NCBI GenBank assembly: GCA_018296165.2
Contig: JACKQL020000123.1
Location: 1-64,000, forward strand
DNA: 64,000 nucleotides
Direction of reading: 5' to 3'
Origin: Termitomyces sp. T153
Taxonomy: Eukaryota > Basidiomycota > Agaricomycetes > Agaricales > Lyophyllaceae
Below, in pieces: positions 34,341-45,546 of the stretch; within the stretch, counting starts at the first letter, position 1; every line of letters begins with the position of its first letter. Under the pieces are notes generated by a model. The model was not told the origin of the DNA. It was given only the letters and a program-made list of their open reading frames with translations, and did no database searches. The position numbers and the translations under genes were made by a program.

Positions 34341-35301
34341 CTGCTGTGCTATATCCCTGTCCCTCCATGTCTTATCACATTCCTGCTGGATTCTGTCCCA
34401 GTCCTCCCTCACCCTCTAAAGCTTATTGTTGTAGATCCCTAGTATGCCTGTCAAAGCCTCTACATGCCAGTGCAGAAGAGTCTTGGAGATGGAGGGGGAT
34501 GGCTCAGGGACCTGCTCAGACCCTCTCACTAGAGCCCTCATTCATGGAGAGTACATGTGTGGCCCTGGAGGGCCTGCCATCAACTCTGCACCCTGCAGTC
34601 ATCTACTGGGCCCTGCCTCTAGAGAGAGGGATGCCCTCTACTTACCCTTATCCTGCACCAAGGCCCTCTTCCTCCATCCACCCTGTAGAAGCCCCACCTT
34701 CATCATGAGTTGCCCCCCACTTCCTCCACCCTTCATTCCAGACCTCCAGCCAGACACCCTACCCCTGCACTTCTTGGCCAACTGCTCTGCTACCCATAAC
34801 AGATTCCAACCCTGCTTCTCCAACATGCACACTGCATGCCAACTTAATGAAATTGGGCTTTTCTCATGCCTCATCTGACAGGGGATACAGACTGAGGTAT
34901 CTCAACAGGAACCTGGCATCAGCACATCAAACTTGCACTGCTGGCCCCAACAAGCACAGAGAGCACACTGCAAAATAAAATCAGCCAAATTCTAGTGCAA
35001 TAATGCTAACCACTCACCAGTGCCTCTGCCTAACACCACTTGAGAGTCAGAGGACCCCATGCTTGCCCCATTTCCCCTGCAAACTTCTCTGGAATCATCT
35101 CTGCCTGGGCAACTTGCAATGTTCCTGGAACAATCTGTACTTCCCCCAGGCCAAAATTGGGCCATAAGGAGTGCCCTGCCAACACTGCCATTAACTGCAT
35201 AGGAGCTCTGCTATAAGATGATGTCCCCAATGGGCCTGCCACTGCTGTGGACAACTCTGTCAAGGTCAATCAGCAGCCTCAGAGCATAGAAGAAGCAGAA
35301 C
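34341..35301 (-). pseudogene. C element 3' region with antisense frame, continued
   Basis: This matches the B region from about 22470 down to 21830 in reverse orientation. The minus-strand stretch 35269-35030 (WPNFGLGEVQIVPGTLQVAQ, AWGPLTLKWCQ) parallels the B antisense frame, as does 34874-34638 (KSPISLSWHAVCMLEKQGWN). With 14220-14800 it makes up one C copy of this frame, split by the A insertion. Confidence 0.65.
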
Positions 35302-36410
35302 TGTCAGGTTCTGCTGACCATGGAGGCTCAGCTGCACTGGGCAAATCCTTACTAGGCAGACATGATTTCCACACTGATAACTGGGCACTTGGAGAAATCC
35401 TAAATGTGGGAGACTTAGGAGGATAAGTGATGGGGAGTGATCTGAACAAGTCTGGAGTGGTCTGGAAAAGTCTAGGACAAGTTGCAGAGAAAGGGGCAGA
35501 CTTGATGGGGTGTCAGGTACAAGTCTGGAAGCAAATATTGTAAGTGCAGAGTAAGTGGAGGTTACACAAGTGATGGGAGTGGGGGCTATGCAAGTGATGG
35601 GAGCAGAGGCTATGCAAATGATGGAAGTAGAGGCTATGCAAGTGATGGGAGTGGAGGCTACACAAGTGATGGGAGCAGAGCCAGAGCTTGATAGGGGATC
35701 AACAGAGGTTGATAGCTCTCAGGACCAAGCAAATAGTGAGGTCTGGAGTTGGTTTAAAGAATGTTTGAGGTTTGTAATTGTAAGTGCAGAGTTTGTAAAG
35801 GTGTTAAAGTTGAAAGGACTTGAGCATGATGAAGGAAACAGATCAAACAAGATGAGATGGAGCTGAACAGAACAAGGCAGAGTCAAGACAAGATTGAGAT
35901 GAGAACAAAAATAGATTTAGGTGGAGATATGAAATGATAATGAGAACAATAACAGAGACAGAGACAAGACAAGACTAAGAGACTGAGAGAAGAGAAAAGT
36001 AGCACAGAACACAAAACAAGAGATAGAAACAATTAGAAACACATCAGGTAAGGCAATATCAAGACTAAGTATGAGGAGCTACTCTATGGCTTATATACTA
36101 ACTACTGTAGAGCTCTGAGGGGCAGTGGGGGTAGCAGCAGGATTTGGCTGAGCTGGTGACATTTGACAGAGTCAGGAACAGAGGGTTCTTGGGGCTTAGA
36201 ACAGTTAGGGGAAGTGTTGATAACTGCAGAGAAGGTGTTGGAGTGGGCCAGGGGGCCATTGGGGTTTGCTAAAGAAGTGTCAGAGTTACTTGGAGTGGGC
36301 ACAGAGAATGTACAGTGGTTGGGGGATTTGACAGGGCATTGGGGGGGGGAACTCTGGGGGAGCAAGCAGGCTGGGAATGAGGTCAGAGGTCCAGGGAGCA
36401 GGTCATGACA
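35302..36410 (-). repeat. Solo LTR of family B inside C
   Basis: It starts TGTCAGGTTCTGC and ends GGTCATGACA on the + strand (1109 bp). Flanks AGAAC (35297-35301) and AAAAT (36411-36415) are a 5-bp duplication with two transitions. C 3'-region sequence continues on both sides. It contains a 24-bp tandem array at 35557-35677. Confidence 0.78.
35557..35677. repeat. 24-bp tandem array in the solo LTR
   Basis: There are about five units of GGCTATGCAAGTGATGGG plus six variable bases. The homologous place in the other solo LTR (about 7245-7275) has a single unit. Read on + it gives an eight-residue period, but this is not thought to be a gene. Confidence 0.85.
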
Positions 36411-36760
36411 AAAATTGCATGCATGACTACAATACATGGCCTCTACCTACTTACAGCTATGATGGGAATCAGACTCCTCAGAATGAGAGAAAGCAGGGAA
36501 CTCTGATGGGGGTGCTGGCGATGCTGAGTATAAAGAGGAAGACATGACAAGGGTTTGGGAAACTCTGGAATACATCTGGCCCTCTTTATTTAATTAGGAA
36601 AAACTGCTGACAAATAGCAGCCGTGCTTTGACTTTGCTCCCTATGCCACCACTGCTTGCTGCAGTTTGATCAATATTGCTTATGCTTTGATTCCCATGCC
36701 CCTGCCAATCCCCAACTCATGCCTCATGTCTCAAAGGTCTTGACACTAAAAGGGGGGTAA
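36411..36760 (+). other. C element 3' end with polypurine tract
   Basis: This matches the B sequence from about 21700 down to 21373 in reverse (shared CAGTTTGATCAATATTGCTT) and ends in AAAAGGGGGGTAA directly before the LTR. It fixes the direction of C as + outside the inverted part. Confidence 0.75.
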
Positions 36761-37827
36761 TGTTATGACCCACTCCTGCACCTTTGGACCCTCTCCCAGG
36801 ACACCCTGCCTCTCCAGAGCCCTCTACAACATTCCCCCCAGCTTACTCCAACCTTTGTGACCCACAGCACCCACCCCAGCTAACTCTAATACTTTTTTGG
36901 CAAACTCTAGTAACCTCCTACCAAACCCCAGCATATCCCCTGTGAGCCTCCTCAGCTCCCCCTCTTGCTTACAAGACCTCCAAGCCTCTCCAACACTTCC
37001 TCTGGCACAGACATACATCACTTGACCATTCTACAACCTACACAACCCCTCTAAAGTTCTCCAATGACTACAGGATGGACTGCATTCCCATCAGAGTATC
37101 ACCATAGCCTGCCCTCTGATCAGAGCCAACACCTGCGCAGCTCCAACAAGCCCTGCCATTGCACTCTTAACCTCCAGAGAAGGTCCAGTAGTTAGTATAT
37201 AAGGATGTAGAGTAGCACTCATTACCTTAGTCTTGATATTACATTAACTGGTTACTTGTGTCTTATGTTTCTTTCTGTTTTGTCTCTATTCCTACTTTTA
37301 GTCTCAAATCTATCTCTTTTCTCAGTTCCATCTCATCTTTCCTTTGTCTCATCTTGACTGTCTCTGTTTCCTTTATCAATCCTAAGTCCCTTTCATCTCT
37401 GACATCATTACAAACTCTGTGCATATGCTATGAACCTTCAAACATTCTTACAACAACTCCAGACCTTGCTCTATGCTTGGCTCCAGAACCCATCAGTCTT
37501 GATTGATCCCCTGTCAAACTTCTTGATCCCCTATCAAACTCCAGCTCCACTCCCATCACTTGCAAAGCCTCTGCTTACCCTGCAATCCATATACATGCCT
37601 ATGAAACTGTCTCTGATGCCTGCCCAAGCCCAATATCTAATATACTTGGTTTTAGACTTTCCTGGACCACTCTGGACTTGCTTGGATTGCTTCCCTTGGC
37701 TTCCCCTTGCAAGTTCCCATAGTCCACACCAACTCTAGAGTGCTAGGTTATAAGCACAGAACATTGTGTCCACCTAGTAAGGACTTATCCAGTGTAGCTG
37801 AGCCCCTGTGGTCAGTGGACCCTGACA
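36761..37827 (+). repeat. 3' LTR of element C
   Basis: It starts TGTTATGACCC and ends CCCTGACA (1067 bp). A TATATAAGG box at about 37195 sits in the same conserved block as in B. It is strongly diverged from 9693-10487, so the two may be an old pair or come from different copies. The flanks TATCC (left of 9693) and ATGAC (right of 37827) do not match. Confidence 0.75.
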
Positions 37828-37968
37828 ATGACCAAACATATGCATACCTTGCCATGTGGCTTCTGCACAGAATGCACATGGCAACTGATCATGTGACCAA
37901 TCACATGACCAATCATGTGCATTGGCAGTTCCCTGACAAGTTTGCTGGTGTCTGGAGAGTGGAAATCC

Positions 37969-38570
37969 CTAGGGAAGTGCCAAAACCATATCATAGTCAG
38001 ATAGGAGGTCCAAGAGGGGTTGGACAAAGTCTCTGGGCAGGAAGAGGTGACAGTTATCTATGGGCTCCCAAAGGGGGTGGTGGCAATTAAAGTTGCCAAG
38101 CCACACTATATGATCAGTGAGCAATGGACAGGCAAAATGGAAAGAAGAGAAAAGAAAAAATGAGAGAGAGGACAACACCTCATTATAGGTGCAGTTATTG
38201 TAAACATTGATGACCAAAAAGTGCTCAAATTTGCCTGCAAATCTGACCACCATGATATTTATGGACTTCACAGGGAGTTGAGTGTATGTATCTGTAGAGA
38301 TGTTAGTGTTCATAAGGAGTATAGCATGTGTACAGGAGCTTTCATTATGCCAGTGGTCTGTCAGGTAGAGGACTCTCCAATACCTGTTTGCTTTTGTATC
38401 GCCTAGGCAGTCAAGGAATGGCTCTTGAATAGTGAGCATGTCCCAATCCTCAGAGCTGGCTGACACAAGGACCTCTGCTTGTGCAGTGTCTGATTTGAAA
38501 GTGTTTTGTTACTAAATGCATAGTTTACTGGGGGCTCTGGGGGTATGGATTCATTAGGTCAAACAGAAGG
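37969..38570 (-). pseudogene. LINE ORF2 start: APE endonuclease
   Basis: It is open from 38466 to 37969. MLTIQEPFLDCLGDTKANRY is the QEP motif region of the exonuclease-endonuclease-phosphatase fold; VVRFAGKFEHFLVINVYNNC and HIVWLGNFNCHHPLW are the later blocks, with the catalytic Asp of the GDFN motif changed to Asn. In LINEs this domain nicks the target. It is cut off near YDMVLALP. Confidence 0.8.
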
Positions 38571-38654
38571 GGGGAATGTCACTTCACTTGGATTTCTGGC
38601 TGCTCAGTTTGGAAGTAAATCCAAAGTCATCCAGGTTGCTCATCTGGCTAGAGC

Positions 38655-40450
38655 TTATGACCCCACCAGTGTGTGCTGAGTTGGTGGCTGGGACCTAGGG
38701 GTTGAGTTTGACAGAGGAGGTGATGGCTGGGATATAGAAAGGTCAAGGAGGAAGGAGGCAAGTGGGTGGGTGAGCTCAGAGGTGGGCTTGGAAGTGCACT
38801 TTAGGAGTGTGGTGATCCAAGTCAGTAGGTTGTCCATGGGGAAGTATGGCAGGCAAGTATCCAATTTGGAGCAGCATTTGAGGAACTTGGGGCAATTGAG
38901 GTCCATACTTGCATGAGTAGAGTCAGGCCCACAGAACACATATCTGTGCTTCACTGCTCTGCAGGTGGTGGCAGAGTGGTCCTTGCTTGAGCACTGGGCA
39001 CAGCATTCCTTGTCCTTGCAATCTCATCAGATGTGGCTATACCTGTGGCAGTTACTGCATTGGATGAGTTTGCAGATATCCTTCCTGATGGGCACTTGTC
39101 AACTGCTAATGAAGATTTGTTTTTCAATGAGGGCATTGGCAGTGCCAAGTTGTTACAGGTGATTTTCAGGAAAGCAATGGACTGTTTGGGCAAGCAGAGG
39201 TTGAGTTTCTTAAGCCACAGGGCAGATGTGATAGTGTCAGATTCCAGTCCATTTTCAAGTTCAATAGTGCAAAGGTAGTCATGATTGCTGGGTTTGAAGA
39301 AGCCAGAACATGGGACAAAGCAGGCAATGAGACTGAAGGATTTCTCTACCACTTCCATATTTTTTCTAAAGAGGATGGAGAAGAGGACCAGGTCTTTATT
39401 TGATGTAGCATTGGAACCTGGAAGCAGAGTCAGCAGTATCAAATTCAGCAAGGTACACACTGCTGCTTAGGACCTTCACTCCAATTGCATGTGTGGGGGG
39501 TCACAACTTCTAGCTTGCCATCCTCAAGTTTGTATACAGTCCTGGCTCCATTGTCAAGTTGTTGCAGGAGTTTGTTGAGGTTGTTCTAGAGCTGAGATGA
39601 ACCCAAAGCTGTGAAATTGTGGAGTGCCTCATCATCCAGAGGGTTGAACTGAATAAGGATAGTGTGGGCATCACAAAGGATGTGCTGCTGGATGTGAGAG
39701 ACCTCCTCTAGGGATAGATTGCTAGAGGAGGGCTTGAGGGTCAAAGACAGCAAGGGTGTGGTGGGGGGGGACAGCCTTGGCAATTGCTGCCCATGTGAGG
39801 GGGCCAGCAGATAGGGAGGTTGGGGGAGGGCTCACAGAGTTGGGTGCCAATGTGCCTAGCAAAGAAGTCACTTTCTCCAGAGCCTCTGCAGTTGCTTTCA
39901 GTGCCAGTGTTGTCTCAGCTTGCTTGGCATTGTTCATGGAGAGAAAGTTGGCAGTCAAGAAAAGGCATCCTACCAGATTTTTGATGCAGCCAACAGATTT
40001 TGCAGCTACCACCTCTGTGAGGTTCCACTGCCAGTATCCAGCCACAAGACTCCAGCCACTTGCATGCATTGTGAGCATGTTGGAGGCATGATCTACAATG
40101 TTAGCATCCAGTAAGAAGGCCATGGCCAGGGGTGCCAACTTGAGTTCAGGAAGCTTGGAGGACAGTGCCACAGTTGCCAGAATGTTGGTGAGCCTGGTTC
40201 TGTCATAGGGTTCCACTGCCAGTATCCAGCCACAAGACTCCAGCCACTTGCATGCATTGTGAACTGATCTGATCATGCCAGAGTCAACTGCTATAGGGGT
40301 TTTAAGGTCAGAATGTGTTGGAAGTGGGACCAAGCAATCCAGGGTCCTGCCTGGGCCAGGACTGCTGGTGGGGGAGGAGGGGGGGGCCTGGACAATAACC
40401 TTGAGTTGGAAGTCATTGTGTGGCCCATTGAGAGAAGGAGAGAGAAGCAA
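38655..40450 (-). pseudogene. LINE ORF1 (gag-like, zinc knuckles)
   Basis: The N-terminal part is open from 40450 to 39722 (242 residues; helical EALEKVTSLLGTLAPN, then LTWAAIAKAVPPHHTL). The C-terminal part (about 39030-38655) has a row of Cys/His motifs (CAQCSSKDHSATTCRA, then VFCGPDSTHASMDLNCPKF) typical of nucleic-acid-binding ORF1 proteins of fungal LINEs. The frame changes in between. A 54-bp direct repeat (40021-40074 and 40209-40262) is read in two different frames. Confidence 0.75.
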
Positions 40451-40500
40451 GAGTGTTCTAGTAGTGCCTAGGAACTCAGAAGGTTGCAGAGCACAGGAGT

Positions 40501-41042
40501 GAAAAGTTTATATGCTTACTACAACCTAAATTATACCAGGACCCTATAAGGGATGATGGTGGTTCTAGATCAAGGAGCATCCATAATCATTGTTACATCA
40601 ACATTGTTCACTTACATGGTAACTCTGGTGGGACTTATAGCTGGAGGGCACATCAAATCATCATCTGACATGCCATTCCAAATCAAATGATGAACAAACA
40701 CATTTTCAATCCTCATTCTAGATACATTGTGAGTTTTGCTTTCCTTTTGTCTTTTCTACTGATTTTTTTCATGTTTTTTTTTTATTTCTTCATTTCATCT
40801 TTTGTTCTATACAATGCAATTCCACTACCCTATTGCATTTCAGTGTGGCTTGGCTGCCAGCAACCTTTTTTTGTATCATATTGTCCTGGATCCTTTTACC
40901 AAATTAGTGTATGAAAAATGTTTTTATTAAGTCGAATGTATTTTTTACATATATGATTGTTATACTGCTCTCCTCCATATGTAGACATTGGACCTGCCAT
41001 GTGCTGCAACAGCCCATCCTCAACAGTCAATGTTTGCGTGGT
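40501..41042. other. AT-rich spacer at the transposon/gene border
   Basis: No gene or repeat is recognised. A T-rich tract lies around 40735-40830. CG begins to appear from about 41030. Confidence 0.6.
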
Positions 41043-42800
41043 TCAAGCTTGAGAACAGAAAATGAGGTTATCCCCTGAGTGAATTTTGTCCTCAATGCAC
41101 TCATTCAACAAGATCTTAAAATAAGGAGGTAACACAATTTCAAGCAAGACAGCAGTGTACAGACAATTAAATTTGATGTTCAAAAATATATGCTTGTCAA
41201 TCTCAACCGCAGGATTACTAATGTCCTCAGCAGCACTCATAAATTCTTGCTCCTATGAATTGGCAAAGATCGTGGTGAGATTCTTGGATGTAGCCTTGAA
41301 TAAAGTGTTATGTTCTTCAGGTCAGGAACTGTCAGTTCTGCCCGTGCATCTAATAATATATTTATCACATTTGCCGCAGATTGATCATGGGTTTTGGCCA
41401 TGATCTCAACGTACTGAAGCTCCATGCGGGTCACCATTGGTGAGGAGGCTCTCAAGTCCATAACTTTGTCAACCTACCAGGTGAGGTATTTGAGGTTAGG
41501 AAAGAATTAGAGAACTTTGTTGAGTTCCAAGCCATCATAAGGTATGAAGAGAGCTTTGATAGTGTTGGGGAATCTTCTGAACAAACTGCTGGTCAGAGGA
41601 GGCTTTGGATAATGCTTAGTTTTCACTCTGAATGTGCCCTTTCGGCAGTTAACCACAATGTGATGAGTGTCAGGAGAATCATTATCAGATGCAGAAGGGT
41701 CAGAATGACATCCAGAGATAGGTTGTAAATTGCCATACACAAAGTAGGTGGGCTTTGCATTAATTTTGAAGAGAGGTCCAGCATTTTCAATGTGAATGGT
41801 GCTGAATGATTTAAGTGCAGGTAGGCTAAACTGGAAGAACCATTTGTCAAAAGTACCGAGGTACAGGAGATGAAGTTTTGGCAGAATATAAGGTGGACCA
41901 CCTTGAAACGGGGGCCATTCCATGCTAGTCAGAGCTTCATCAAATTCTGCTCAGATTGTTCAATCGAACCATCCACTGAATTCTCTCCTTGCCTTCTGCA
42001 ATTGTCGAACAGAAACTGTGATTCCGGAACCAGAACTCTCCTGTGCCACACTGATCCTCCTAATCTCTGGTTCTTCGTCATCATAGACATCTGGTTTCCA
42101 CTGACCACATTTATGACTACCCAAAGTATCGGGGTTGAAGGGTTGGGTGTGGGCAATATAGCACACCTTGAGGTTGGACATGTATCAAAGCATCATCTCA
42201 ACGTGATCCATGCGTATGTGGAACCTGAAGAGGTCAAGGTGGCAAAGCATGCCTGCACAATAAGTACTGATTGTTTTCTATAAAGCATTGTGTGTAAGGT
42301 GCGGGATGCCAACACGCAGTATTCTCGCTTCCTTATTGTTCACTTGGGCCACTAAGACCTCTAGTCGCGGACAAGCAGGGATTAGACCCCAGAGCGTGTG
42401 TCCACCTTCATACCACGCCTCATCTAGATAACTTGACTGTTGCGTGATGCCCAAGTATAAATCGAGACGGTGGCAGGTATGCCCTCTTGGCCTGGGATGG
42501 CCGCGCAGAATTGTTCAAAGTCGATCAAGGAGGATGGGGATGAAGTCAAATCGCTTGATGATGATGATCTCGTAGAGCAAAAACTCCATTATGGAATGAA
42601 ATTTCTTGCAGATGTGGGAGAGGGAAGTTTTGATGAGCATGGCAGCATGAATGACTTGAAGTTTGGCGCGGCAATTCTTCCATCTCACAATTATTGAACG
42701 AGGTATCACAGGCTTCAGGAACGTTGGTAGTGAAGCGAAAGATTGATAAACAAACGTTTGTTGGTAAATGGAGCATTATGCAAAGTAAGAGACTGCTCAT
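41043..42800 (-). pseudogene. F-box/LRR-like protein gene, probably decayed
   Basis: Minus-strand pieces join into one plausible protein. LPTNVCLSIFRFTTNVPEAC (42765-42705) is the start of a basidiomycete F-box. After a frame change near 42640, LSHICKKFHSIMEFLLYEII continues the F-box, as in proteins where Cys-Lys-x-Trp/Phe-His is followed by a leucine-rich end. Near 42370 CPRLEVLVAQVNNKEAR resembles a leucine-rich repeat unit. From 41923 to 41507 comes a 138-residue stretch (LPKLHLLYLGTFDKWFFQFS, FPNTIKALFIPYDGLEL), and weaker pieces continue to 41043. F-box proteins link substrates to SCF ubiquitin ligases. The frame breaks may be introns in part, but at least one looks like a true shift. 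Confidence 0.55.
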
Positions 42801-43766
42801 ATAGAGGAGAAGGAAAGAGAGTCTGAAACAAATGGCACTTGAACTAAGACAGAGCTTAGGTCCACGTGAACTTGAAATCTCCCGACAAATTCACAGGTAA
42901 TTCATTTCGTGCCAGCTTGCCATGTGTTTGGTAGAACCCCAGAATAGTCTATAGTACCAATATACACTCTTGTTCTACACACGATGTCCTAATAATGGGT
43001 GTCGGTCTGATAGTGACTCGGGAGAGCCAAAATCGACTGTGGGGTCATTGCCCTAGCCGAGGAACGTAACCTCACGTCACGCTCAGTCACAGTCTCAAAA
43101 TTACGTCCCCCCTTCCTTCCGTTCCTCCCTCCAGCAGGACGCTACATTCACAGTAGTTCACCCCGTGGTAGTTCACCCTGTAAACCTGAATAAGCGCTTA
43201 TATTCCATCAATAGCCATATCAATACATATCCGCCATGTCTTCTCTTGCTCCTCTGTCCTTGAACCTGCCTTGAAAACGATTTTGGTTCTGTCAAGTATA
43301 TCTCGTCACGATTTCGATTTTGATTATCTTCATCGGAGTAGTTTGCTGCAAAAGAAGGGCAAAGGATGGGAAAAGTAAGGGAAGGTGTTGGGGAGATGAA
43401 CGTGATCGCATAACGAGGGGTCTACTTACGTAATAGAAAGGGGCTGTAATAAATAACTGGTCAACCTAAATAAACTGGTCAAAACTACTGTTTGTAGCTC
43501 AATCTTCGATCGCTCGTCGATATTTTCCTCGAACGTGACGCATTAAAGTCACATTACCTTCTGGTTAAGGCTCGAATTTTCCCCGAAGACGCGCTCTAAT
43601 ATCGTCTGTTTCTATTGTGCATAGGTCAGTATTCATCGATTCATCCGGAAAGGCCAAGCCGCGTAATACTTACTGGGACTCCACCTTTTTGCACTGTGAC
43701 AATCCTCTCGTTGCAATGCAAGAAGTGTGACGTGTTCAAAATGCGACCCCAACCTTGCCGAAGCTA
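42801..43766. other. Intergenic stretch
   Basis: No convincing coding region, tRNA or repeat was seen. A short direct repeat of TAGTTCACCC occurs near 43153-43178. Confidence 0.5.
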
Positions 43767-44371
43767 TCAAGGTGCTTCACGACCACGACCGGTGAGCGGC
43801 GCCATGTGATCGAGTACACTGCTGAGGAGCTCGGCTTCGAATCGATAGCCGGCCTCGCTTGTGTTGTCGTCGTCGCCGATGTTCTTACTCTGCCAATTCC
43901 CATAAGGGGTGACTTTCCCAGAAGTCCATCCTGGGTTTGCTTTTCGGCCAATCCAGTGTATACATCCGTGGGCGAGTGCCGTCCAAAGAAGGAAAGACAA
44001 CAAGCACTCGGTGTCGGACCCTTCTGAACAGAACTGTTCATGATCTAAGGTGTAATCTGGCATTAAAATAACTCACCGGCTACTTCCTCGAGGGCTCGGG
44101 CTAGGTGCAATGACACGAAGAGAAGGGGTGTTTCTAGGCTTTTGAGGGTAGTAGTAAGGGCATTCCGGATGTGGATCTCCGATTCGTCCAAAAACTTTCT
44201 TCGAACCATTCTCCAAATCCTCAAAGTTCTTGGAGATGCGGTCTTTTCCGGTGTCGCCTTGATGTAGTAATCGTTGGATCCTTCATACATCCATATGCGG
44301 AGTTCCTGTTCCTGAAGAGGGGCACTGGGATCCAGGGACGCCATAGCCTTCGCTCGGTTCAACTTGCGCAT
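43767..44371 (-). CDS. Hypothetical small gene, structure uncertain
   Basis: Two minus-strand open stretches adjoin: 44371-44063 (includes LQEQELRIWMYEGSNDYYIK and RIWRMVRRKFLDESEIHIRN) and 44063-43767 (includes TECLLSFLLWTALAHGCIHW). They are in different frames. A GTGAGT donor at about 44077 and a CAG acceptor at about 44035 would remove 40-odd bases but do not join the frames well. No family is recognised. It may be a decayed gene next to the LINE fragment. Confidence 0.3.
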
Positions 44372-44409
44372 TAAGCTCGCGGCAGTTCGTAGCCCGGAGG
44401 ATAAGTTTT

Positions 44410-45546
44410 ATGGTCGGTAGGGAGGACCTGGTGCCCCCCACCCAGTTCGGGGGAAGACCATGTAGCTCAACGAACGATGCACTAATGACTCACATAGCAG
44501 ACATACAGGCAGCAAGGAACCATGGGAAAGTCATGTCGGTACTGACGTTTGACATCTCAGGCTTCTTTGATAATGTCAATCACGCAAGGCTACTCCGAGA
44601 ACTACGAAGAAAAGGTATCCCACTACCCATGGTCAAATGGGTAGCATCTTTCTTGGAAGACCGACAAGCAGCAGTATGTCTCGATGGTACCCGGAGTGAC
44701 ATGAAGCCGGTTAGAAATGGAATACCACAGGGGTCGCCGGTATCGCCCATATTGTCAATAATATATGGCAGCGAACTTCTTGAACTAATGGAAGCACGAC
44801 GATCGCGACATAGATCAGTCCCGAGAGGTAACAAACCGACTGACACAACGCTGTACATGTACATAGATGATGGTACGCTGATGACATCGTCAAACTCACT
44901 AGACGTCAACATCATCCAGCTTCGCAAAGAATTCATCTTCGTGAACACATGGATGAACAAAGTCGGCTTGTCAACGGTGCCAGAGAAAATGGAACTTATG
45001 CACCACTCATGGCGTCAGGATCGCGGCTACTCACCACCCATCAAGATACCGAAGCCAGACGGCACAGACGCTACAATTAGAGCAGGAGAAACAATCCGGA
45101 TACTAGGTCTGCACTTAGATAGGAAACTAACGTTCAACCAACACGTCCAGAAGACGGCACACAAAGCGAAGAGTGCGGTGGCAGGTACACGAATACTCGC
45201 AAACACAATACGCGAGATCAGCCAGACGCAACTCCGCACAATGTACAGGACTTGCGTGGTCCCGATCATGACCTACGCCAGCCCTATATGGTGGACAGGG
45301 AAGAAAACGCACGGCACGAAACTAGGTAAAGTACAAAACGACGCACTCAGACACATGGCTGGGGCGTTCAGAACCACGCCAACACACGCACTGGAGATTG
45401 ACATGGCAGTACCGCCCATTGAACTGACGATGGAGATGACAGCTGAAGGCTACGCAAACAGATTACACAGGCTCAGACACACTAACCCTGTCATAGATCG
45501 TCTTCTGGTGGAGTACTACGTCCGTGGAAAGTTGCAGGCTCTGTAA
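44410..45546 (+). pseudogene. LINE reverse transcriptase fragment
   Basis: It is open for 378 codons. It starts inside the RT domain (LVPPTQFGGRPCSSTNDAL) and contains VLTFDISGFFDNVNHARLL with the first catalytic Asp, GIPQGSPVSPILSIIYGSEL and the active site YIDD near 44865, followed by the thumb region (LGLHLDRKLTFNQHVQ, YASPIWWTG). Upstream endonuclease and ORF1 are missing, and no RNase H follows the stop. Unlike the transposons before 41 kb it is rich in CG, has no internal stop and keeps the catalytic Asp pair. It is probably a young or protected 5'-truncated insertion, though transcription as part of a host gene cannot be excluded. Confidence 0.85.

Larger units (their letters stand above)
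37828..40500 (-). mobile_element. Non-LTR retrotransposon (LINE) 5' part
   Basis: In minus-strand order this holds an ORF1 with Cys-rich zinc knuckles, then the APE-type endonuclease of ORF2. RT is missing because the C 3' LTR borders the copy at 37827. The last 140 bases before the LTR (37828-37970) no longer read well. Stops and CG loss show decay. The 5' end is not defined; 40451-40500 is a guess. Confidence 0.8.

Noticed and set aside
9693..37827. A target duplication for the whole element C
   Set aside because: Flanks TATCC and ATGAC do not match and the left flank is family A while the right is LINE, so a further rearrangement or mispaired LTRs must be assumed.
37880..37925. Near-palindromic CATGTGACC/GGTCATGTG repeats, considered as a cruciform or integration site
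   Set aside because: Short, imperfect and inside the decayed LINE edge; no partner feature supports a function.
1..41000. Window-wide search for CRISPR arrays, bacterial operons or ribosome binding sites
   Set aside because: Spliced genes, LTR elements and LINEs show a eukaryotic nuclear sequence; no evenly spaced short repeats with unique spacers were seen.
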